This document shows positions 7,343-12,510 of a stretch of DNA of 12,510 nucleotides, one piece after another. Under the pieces are notes generated by a model. The model saw only the letters and a list, made by a program, of their open reading frames with translations, was not told where the DNA came from and made no database searches. A program made the position numbers and the translations under genes. Numbering within the stretch: position 1 is the first letter of the stretch; every line of letters begins with the position of its first letter. This stretch comes from Acidobacteriota bacterium. GTDB taxonomy: Bacteria; Acidobacteriota; Blastocatellia; Pyrinomonadales; Pyrinomonadaceae. Location: contig JAOTWT010000038.1 in the NCBI GenBank assembly GCA_029862725.1, forward strand, positions 1 to 12,510, read 5' to 3'.

Positions 7343-8461
7343 CTAAATTTCCGCGACCTCGAATATTGCCTTTATGGCACTGTGCTCGCCGCCGTTTTCA
7401 AGGATTTCAAAGATCTTCGCAAAATTGTCGAGGCCCTTCACCCGGTGGGTGATCATGCGCCCGAGCCACCCGCCATACATCGCTTCGGCAAGCGCCAGAT
7501 CGCGAACGCCCGCCTCAAAATGCTCGCGGTTGGCGTTGACCGTACCGACCATCACCCGGTTTCCAAGTACGAACTGCTGGTTGATCAGGTCCGAGGGAAC
7601 ACCATCTGTCGTGCGGTCGCCGCCGGTGACACTCGATAGAATTAAGATGCCGTTTTCATTCAAAGTTTGCATCGCTTCGAACATGATCGGCGAATATCCG
7701 GTCGCTTCGAAAACGAGATCGTAATCTCCATACTTCTTAACGGATTCAGTCACCGAAAGTTCCTGGGTCGAATCGTATGTCGCCCCGATATCGGTGCAAA
7801 GCCCGGCATTGAGATATCCTTCGGGTAGCTCGAGCCCAAAACCATGCACCTCCATCCCTCTCAAACGCAAAGCGAGCACAGTTAAAAGACCGACGTTCCC
7901 CGTGCCAAGCACGGCCGCCGTCTTTGGCCGCCATATATCGAGCCGCCTTTGAATGTCCTCGGCCTGTTTTATTCCTTTTTCGATGATCGAAAGCGGTTCA
8001 AGCAGTACCGCGATATCCGCTATGGCCGGCGGAATCTTGATCAGAAAGTCGGCGTCTTCGGCATAGTACTCGGCCCAGAAACCGTGAAGCCTCGATATCC
8101 CGTGTTCGTAGTACTCGTTGTCGGTAGTGAAATCCTGCTGGCCAATGAGATCGTAAATACTGGTTCCGCACGGCCTGCGCACCGTCGCCACGACAAGATC
8201 GCCGGGTTTTAGCTCCGAAACATTTGGGCCGACCTCGACGACCCTCCCAAAATTCTCGTGCCCCAAAATAAGGTGCTCCGACCCCGCTGGTGCGACGCCA
8301 TATTCGGCGTCGTTTATTTCACGGTCGGTTCCGCACGCTCCCGCCTTCAATACCTCCACGAGCACGCCGCGGCCGCCCTTTATATCCCCGACCTTAGGGT
8401 CTCTTGTTTCTATCAGCTTTGCGCTGTTTTTTATGCCCGGTGTAATTGCTATTGCTTTCAT
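7343..8461 (-). CDS. Glucose/aldose 1-dehydrogenase, archaeal GdhA-like, zinc-dependent MDR family
   Basis: 372 residues from ATG at 8461; a TTG three codons upstream (8470) is also possible. Medium-chain dehydrogenase with the glucose dehydrogenase signature: GACGTDREINDAEYG (C43), LILGHENFG (H68, E69), VVATVRRP, and LLEPLSIIEKG (E155), matching the catalytic zinc ligands and layout of the Haloferax and Thermoplasma enzymes. The Rossmann motif VLGTGNVGLL is at 184-193. The lobe after VVATVRRP has one Cys only (C98), so a structural zinc is unlikely. Expected reaction: D-glucose, perhaps other aldoses, to the 1,5-lactone with NAD(P)+; the cofactor choice is not clear. It lies 121 bases downstream of the glucosidase gene. 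A heptamer array begins ten bases before the ATG and no Shine-Dalgarno sequence is visible. No signal peptide: cytoplasmic. A different sugar or polyol substrate is possible. Confidence 0.87.
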   Translation of the reverse strand: MKAIAITPGIKNSAKLIETRDPKVGDIKGGRGVLVEVLKAGACGTDREINDAEYGVAPAGSEHLILGHENFGRVVEVGPNVSELKPGDLVVATVRRPCGTSIYDLIGQQDFTTDNEYYEHGISRLHGFWAEYYAEDADFLIKIPPAIADIAVLLEPLSIIEKGIKQAEDIQRRLDIWRPKTAAVLGTGNVGLLTVLALRLRGMEVHGFGLELPEGYLNAGLCTDIGATYDSTQELSVTESVKKYGDYDLVFEATGYSPIMFEAMQTLNENGILILSSVTGGDRTTDGVPSDLINQQFVLGNRVMVGTVNANREHFEAGVRDLALAEAMYGGWLGRMITHRVKGLDNFAKIFEILENGGEHSAIKAIFEVAEI

Positions 8462-8470
8462 AAACGTCAA

Positions 8471-8526
8471 GGATTCAGGATTCAGGATTCAGGATTCAGA
8501 GTTCAGGGTTCAGGGTTCAGGGTTCA
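8471..8526. repeat. Tandem heptamer array, eight units
   Basis: Plus-strand units: GGATTCA four times (8471-8498), GAGTTCA once (8499-8505), GGGTTCA three times (8506-8526), then a decayed GGTTCTC. It occupies the leader of the dehydrogenase gene, ending nine bases before the ATG at 8461 and directly at the alternative TTG at 8470. The minus-strand units TGAACCC and TGAATCC are not ribosome-binding sites. Beyond the array (8530-8582) lies CT-rich sequence up to the glucosidase stop. The two-block pattern of unit variants suggests growth by slippage or local duplication. Confidence 0.95.
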
Positions 8527-8582
8527 GGTTCTCACCCGCCCTCTCACACTCAGTCGCTCTCTCGCTCCACGCACTACCGCCC

Positions 8583-11243
8583 TTACTCATACTCACCGAT
8601 CTGCTTCAGGATCTTTCCTATCAAACCCGTCCAGCCTGTCTGGTGGCTCGCGCCGAGCCCTTTTCCATTATCCCCGTGAAAATATTCATAAAAAAGCGGA
8701 TAGTCCTTAAAGTGCTCGTCGTTTTGAAATTTCCTGGAATTGCCAAAGACAGGCCGGCGACCCTCTTCATCAACCAGAAAAATGCTGGCGAGCCGCTTTT
8801 CGAGCTCCTGCGAGACTTCCCAAAGCGTCAGCATTCTTTCCGAGCCGGTCGGAAACTCGACCTTGAAACTCTTCCCGAAATAGTAGTCGAATTTCTGTAA
8901 CGACTCTATTATTAAATAGTTAACCGGAAACCAGATCGGGCCGCGCCAGTTCGAATTACCCCCGAACATGCCGCTCCTGGATTCGCCCGGTTCGTACTCG
9001 ACGGTGTATTTTTCACCGTTTACATTGAACTCATAGGGCTTTGATTTGTGATACCGCGAAAGCGCGCGTATCCCGTAGTCCGACAGAAACTCGGCCTCCG
9101 ACAACATGATTCGAAGCACCCGGCGAAGCCGGTCCTGGTTAACGAGCGCCAGCAAACGGCGCTTCTTCTCGCCCTTTGCATGAAGACAGGCGATATCGTC
9201 GATCACGTCCGGCCGGTTCTCGATGAACCAGTCTGTCCGGCGTTTGAAATTTGGGAGCCGGTCGAGCCATTCTTCCTCCAGCGTCTCAACCGCGAACAAC
9301 GGGATTAAGCCGACCATCGACCTCACCTTCAGCGGCACATCGCGATGATCGGGCAGATGGAGCACGTCATAATAGAATCCATCGCGCTCGTTCCAAAGCT
9401 CCGTGTCGTCATGCCGGACGTTGTTCATCGCATCGGAAATATAAATGAAATGTTCAAAGAATTTGGTAGCGACATCTTCGTAGGCTATGTCCTGCTGAGC
9501 GAGCTCGAGCGAGATCGCGAGCATGTTGAGACAAAACATTGCCATCCAGCTCGTGCCGTCGGATTGTTCGAGATTGCCGCCGGTGGGAAGGGCGGAAGAA
9601 CGGTCGAATACACCGATATTGTCCAGTCCCAGGAACCCTCCCTCAAAGACGTTGTCGCCCTCCGAGTCCTTTCGGTTTACCCACCATGTAAAGTTCAAAA
9701 GGAGTTTGTGAAAGATTTTCTCCAGGAAGATGTAATCGCCCTCGCCGGCCTTTTTTTTCTCGATCTGGTATACGCGAAGTGCGGCCCATGCGTGAACGGG
9801 CGGGTTTACATCCCCAAACGCCCACTCGTACGCCGGAATCTGCCCATTGGGGTGCATGTACCATTCCCTCAGCAACAAGAGTAGCTGTCGTTTGGCAAAA
9901 TCCGGATCGATGAGCGCCAGTGGAACGCAGTGAAATGCAAGATCCCATGCGGCGTACCAGGGGTATTCCCATTTGTCCGGCATCGACACGACGTCGTCGT
10001 TATAGAGGTGCCGCCAGCTGGCGTTGCGGCCTTTTTTGCGGACCTCGGGCGGTTTCGGTGACGCGGGGTCGCCCTCAAGCCACTCCCTGACGACATAATG
10101 ATAAAACTGTTTTGACCACACCATTCCTGCGAGCGACTGCCGCATGATCCGTTTTGAATCCTCGCCAAGCGCATCCGGTACGATTCCCCTGTAAAACTCC
10201 TCGGCCTCCTCAATTCTAGATTCAAAAACCTCTTTGCAGCCTTCGACGAAGTCCTTTTCCGCGCCTGGCCGCTCGGAATCCGGACGCGCCAGCCGCAGAT
10301 ATACTGATGCGCTTCCTCCGCCTTCGATCTGGAGCCTGTAGTGGGCTGCGGCTTTTGTCCCGGTTCCCCTGGGATTCACCGATTCCTTTTCGCCTCCGAC
10401 GACATAACGGCCGATCCCGTCCTTCGTATACGGGGAGGGATTCTCGACATCGTAAAGCTCCTTTAAATTTGTCTCGTTCTCTGTAAACAGTAGTTCGGGC
10501 CGGCCCGTACAGGTAAGCCTGTACTCGCCCCTTTTCGGTTCGCTGAGATCGATCGCGGGCAGCCCTCTGCCCGTGGCCTTTTTCAGAGAAGGTTTATCCG
10601 CCAAATCGTTTTCCCATGACCACCTGTTCCGAAACATCACGGTCGGCAAAAGGTGGAGCGGTGCCTTTCGGGAACCCCGGTTGTGTGCGGTAACCCGGAT
10701 CACAATGTCGTCATACTCAGCCTTTGCATATTCGATAAATACGTCGAAATAGGCATCGTCGTCGAAAATCCCGGTGTCGACCAGCTCGTACTCGTCGTCG
10801 TCTTTTCCGCGCTTGCGGTTTGCATCGCGAAGATCACTATACGGAAATGCAGACTGTGGGTATTTGTAAAGAAACTTCAGATACGAGGCGGTCGGAGTCG
10901 CGTCCAAATAATAGTAATACTCTTTTACATCCTCGGCATGATTGCCCTCGGGTCCTGCAAGTCCAAACAGTCTTTCTTTGAGGACTTCGTCATTTACGTT
11001 CCAGAACGCAAGCGAAAAACATATCCGCTGTTTTCGGTCGCAAATTCCGGCTATTCCGTCTTCGTTCCAGCGGAAAGCGCGAAGGTGTGCGTGTTCGAAG
11101 GGAAAGTAATCCCACGCCGAGCCATCCGGAGAATAGTCCTCACGCACGGTTCCCCAGGCGCGTTCGCTTACGTAGGGGCCCCATAGCTTCCAGTCCCGGG
11201 CTCGGCCTTCGGCTTGATCTAAGCGATTTTCTTCAGCGTTCAA
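8583..11243 (-). CDS. GH63-family glucosidase (MGH1-like), cytoplasmic
   Basis: 886 residues starting at TTG (11243-11241). No in-frame ATG lies between the upstream stop (11270-11268) and the conserved N-terminus, and GGAG sits eight bases before the TTG, so TTG is well supported. There is no signal peptide or membrane segment. The N-terminal part (about 15-330) is a beta-rich domain with WGPYVSERAWGTVREDYS; the C-terminal part (about 350-886) is the (alpha/alpha)6 barrel. Likely catalytic acid D434 in YPWYAAWDLAFH; likely base E853 in PLFYEYFHGDNG, followed by the family's GWTG near the end. NSNWRGPIWFPVNYLI is also typical. GH63 enzymes invert the anomeric centre and act on alpha-glucosides, glucosylglycerate or mannosylglycerate. 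The next gene encodes a glucose dehydrogenase, which favours a glucose-releasing role. The exact substrate is not predictable; a conventional gene name is not justified. Confidence 0.87.
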   Translation of the reverse strand: MNAEENRLDQAEGRARDWKLWGPYVSERAWGTVREDYSPDGSAWDYFPFEHAHLRAFRWNEDGIAGICDRKQRICFSLAFWNVNDEVLKERLFGLAGPEGNHAEDVKEYYYYLDATPTASYLKFLYKYPQSAFPYSDLRDANRKRGKDDDEYELVDTGIFDDDAYFDVFIEYAKAEYDDIVIRVTAHNRGSRKAPLHLLPTVMFRNRWSWENDLADKPSLKKATGRGLPAIDLSEPKRGEYRLTCTGRPELLFTENETNLKELYDVENPSPYTKDGIGRYVVGGEKESVNPRGTGTKAAAHYRLQIEGGGSASVYLRLARPDSERPGAEKDFVEGCKEVFESRIEEAEEFYRGIVPDALGEDSKRIMRQSLAGMVWSKQFYHYVVREWLEGDPASPKPPEVRKKGRNASWRHLYNDDVVSMPDKWEYPWYAAWDLAFHCVPLALIDPDFAKRQLLLLLREWYMHPNGQIPAYEWAFGDVNPPVHAWAALRVYQIEKKKAGEGDYIFLEKIFHKLLLNFTWWVNRKDSEGDNVFEGGFLGLDNIGVFDRSSALPTGGNLEQSDGTSWMAMFCLNMLAISLELAQQDIAYEDVATKFFEHFIYISDAMNNVRHDDTELWNERDGFYYDVLHLPDHRDVPLKVRSMVGLIPLFAVETLEEEWLDRLPNFKRRTDWFIENRPDVIDDIACLHAKGEKKRRLLALVNQDRLRRVLRIMLSEAEFLSDYGIRALSRYHKSKPYEFNVNGEKYTVEYEPGESRSGMFGGNSNWRGPIWFPVNYLIIESLQKFDYYFGKSFKVEFPTGSERMLTLWEVSQELEKRLASIFLVDEEGRRPVFGNSRKFQNDEHFKDYPLFYEYFHGDNGKGLGASHQTGWTGLIGKILKQIGEYE

Positions 11244-11279
11244 ATCCCAAACTCCAATTGATATGATTTAGAGAGCATG

Positions 11280-11298
11280 TCACAAATCCGACTTGTGA
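11280..11298. promoter_or_regulatory. Dyad TCACAA-N7-TTGTGA before the glucosidase gene
   Basis: Perfect six-base arms (11280-11285 and 11293-11298) with a seven-base centre, starting 37 bases upstream of the glucosidase TTG. The size fits an operator for a dimeric repressor, or a leader hairpin. The half-sites are in the opposite order to the CRP consensus (TGTGA-N6-TCACA), so CRP is not proposed. Confidence 0.35.
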
Positions 11299-11438
11299 GT
11301 CCAATCTTGGATTAGGCCCATAAATAATGGACTAACGGGCACGTATTTGATAATTTTAAGCCTCAACCGCGATTTTTGCGCGGCCAAAGTCCCTCATTGA
11401 TTAGTTGATTTGCGGAGATTCGTGAAAATTCTGTCCGA

Positions 11439-11459
11439 TTGAACATCTTATAAGTTCAA
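11439..11459. promoter_or_regulatory. Dyad TTGAAC-N9-GTTCAA before the TPR gene
   Basis: Perfect six-base arms (11439-11444 and 11454-11459) around ATCTTATAA, which itself contains a -10-like TTATAA. It lies 61-81 bases upstream of the TPR start. It could be an operator overlapping a promoter; no protein can be assigned. Confidence 0.35.
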
Positions 11460-11506
11460 CGGACAAAACGTGTTATGAGTTCCCAAAAGTGAACCGACTA
11501 CCGACC

Positions 11507-11513
11507 AAGGAGG
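11507..11513 (+). promoter_or_regulatory. Shine-Dalgarno site of the TPR gene
   Basis: AAGGAGG, a full match to the anti-Shine-Dalgarno, six bases before TTG at 11520. It decides this non-ATG start. Confidence 0.8.
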
Positions 11514-11519
11514 GTCAGT

Positions 11520-12510
11520 TTGGCAAATCCGCCGGGAAAAAGACGAATATCGGATGAAACCGTCTCCACGATTCTCTCTGATGTGGGAGAGAACCTGGTC
11601 GAAGGTCTGTCCGGAAAAGCGGAACAGAAACTGACCGAAACGCTCAAGACCTATCAACTCTCTCCCGAAAACAAAGCACTAGTCACATGCCTTTTATCCT
11701 ACTCCCTGGAGACGCTGGGGCAATACGACCGGGCCCTGGATGTAATCGATATCTACGATGACGAGGAAGTCCTCGCAGAACTTACTCCTGAGACACAGGT
11801 ACTCGTGCTCAATCAACTCGCGATATCACTGAGTAACGCGAATGATAACCCGAAGGCCATAGCACTTCTGAACTTCTCGCTTGAAAAAGCTCAGGAAGAA
11901 AAGCTTGCCGGGCATCTCGGTCAGATTTATGTTGCAATCGCGCGGGTTTACAGGAAGCTCAACGAATACCCGATCGCCCGCGATAATGCGCGCCACGGAC
12001 TTTCTGAGTACCGCGAACAGGGTGACTGGCGGGGCATGGCTGACGCCTATCACACGATCGCGATGACCTATCACCAGGAGGGTGACAGCAAACAGGCCCT
12101 TGAACATTTCAACCTTGCGATAAAGATCATCGGCGACAGGACCGCGCCGTTTTTGCTTGGCAAAATTTACTCGGACATGTCCGGAGCCTACTGGTTCCAC
12201 CGTGAACCCCACGAGGGAATTTCGTGTCTTGAGAAATCGATCGAGTTCTTTTCAAAAACCGAGCATAAAGTTCAGACCGTTGCCGCTTACAACAACCTCG
12301 GTATGAACCTGATGATTCTGGGTAACTGGACACGTGCCGAGGAGATGATTCTCGAGGCCCTGAGAATTGCAAAGGAAGTCGATCACTCTCATATCGCCGG
12401 AATCCTCGATTCCCTGGGCGAACTCGAACTGCTCCGCGGCAATATTGAAAGCGCAAAAAAATACGTCACAAAGGGTATCGCGACCGCCCGGGAACGAAAA
12501 AAGGACTGGA
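11520..12510 (+). CDS. Tetratricopeptide-repeat protein, partial (C-terminus off right edge)
   Basis: 330 codons from TTG at 11520 to the window edge; the frame is closed upstream by TGA at 11490 and has no early ATG. After a basic N-terminus (ANPPGKRR) the protein is all-helical with TPR units near residues 54-87, 95-127, 134-166, 174-207, 214-246, 254-287 and 294-327. Typical cores are AYNNLGMNLMILGNWTRAEE and AYHTIAMTYHQEGDSKQALE. The spacing of about 40 residues matches the longer TPR type found in regulators such as MalT and Rap proteins. No signal peptide, so cytoplasmic. TPRs bind proteins or peptides; the C-terminal part that would tell the role (DNA-binding, AAA+, kinase, or none) is outside the window. 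A link with the divergent glucosidase operon is possible but unproven. Confidence 0.88.
   Translation, partial: MANPPGKRRISDETVSTILSDVGENLVEGLSGKAEQKLTETLKTYQLSPENKALVTCLLSYSLETLGQYDRALDVIDIYDDEEVLAELTPETQVLVLNQLAISLSNANDNPKAIALLNFSLEKAQEEKLAGHLGQIYVAIARVYRKLNEYPIARDNARHGLSEYREQGDWRGMADAYHTIAMTYHQEGDSKQALEHFNLAIKIIGDRTAPFLLGKIYSDMSGAYWFHREPHEGISCLEKSIEFFSKTEHKVQTVAAYNNLGMNLMILGNWTRAEEMILEALRIAKEVDHSHIAGILDSLGELELLRGNIESAKKYVTKGIATARERKKDW

Larger units (their letters stand above)
11244..11519. promoter_or_regulatory. Divergent control region between glucosidase and TPR genes
   Basis: 276 bases between two genes transcribed away from each other, so promoters for both must lie here, or further upstream transcription enters. 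Both start codons are TTG with good Shine-Dalgarno sites. Besides the two dyads listed separately, AGTCCA (11298-11303) pairs with TGGACT (11328-11333), and CCGCG (11367-11371) pairs with CGCGG (11379-11383) around ATTTTTG. No clean -35/-10 pair stands out on either strand. Confidence 0.6.

Noticed and set aside
8433..8900. Plus-strand frame of 155 codons crossing the heptamer array and the 3' end of the glucosidase gene
   Set aside because: The FRIQDS/FRVQGS-like peptide is only the translated repeat; the rest is antisense to a solid gene.
11439..11459. The TTGAAC dyad as a third member of the heptamer repeat family
   Set aside because: Only a six-base word is shared and it is not tandem; chance is enough to explain it.

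Overview
The window carries seven protein genes, of which six are on the minus strand and one (right edge) is on the plus strand. Read in the minus direction from right to left they are: a GH63-type glucosidase (11243-8583), an archaeal-type glucose dehydrogenase (8461-7343), ClpS (7263-6949), ClpA (6944-4689), a secreted M28 zinc peptidase (4355-2970) and a secreted tricorn-type protease (2766 to the left edge, C-terminus missing). A divergent plus-strand gene for a tetratricopeptide-repeat protein starts at 11520 and runs off the right edge.

Organism: nothing here is a taxonomic marker. Bacterial tricorn homologues, a GH63 glucosidase with a GdhA-like dehydrogenase, mid-range base composition, TTG starts behind strong Shine-Dalgarno sequences and short tandem heptamers between genes together suggest a soil-type Gram-negative heterotroph. 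My best guess is Acidobacteriota, possibly class Blastocatellia; this is inference only.

Layout and function. (1) Left third, protein breakdown outside the cytoplasm: both the M28 peptidase and the tricorn homologue begin with signal peptides, so the pair could trim peptides to small products in the periplasm or outside. The 203-base gap between them holds a dense inverted and direct repeat built on the word TTGAACC. (2) A 333-base non-coding gap with hairpins. (3) Centre, cytoplasmic protein quality control: clpS and clpA are separated by four bases and are almost certainly co-translated; ClpA has the IGF loop that docks on ClpP (not in the window). A 12-codon open frame with its own GAGGG site overlaps the clpS start by ATGA. 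(4) Right centre, sugar metabolism: the glucosidase has no signal peptide and is followed by a glucose dehydrogenase, which suggests cytoplasmic release of glucose from a glucoside and its oxidation to gluconolactone. Eight tandem heptamers sit directly before the dehydrogenase start, where a ribosome-binding site would be expected. (5) Right end: a 276-base divergent control region with several dyads, then the TPR gene.

The proteins all belong to recognisable families; I see no wholly new protein system. The less ordinary signals are the two related heptamer-based intergenic repeats, the clpS leader frame, the glucosidase/dehydrogenase pairing and the structured gap downstream of clpA.
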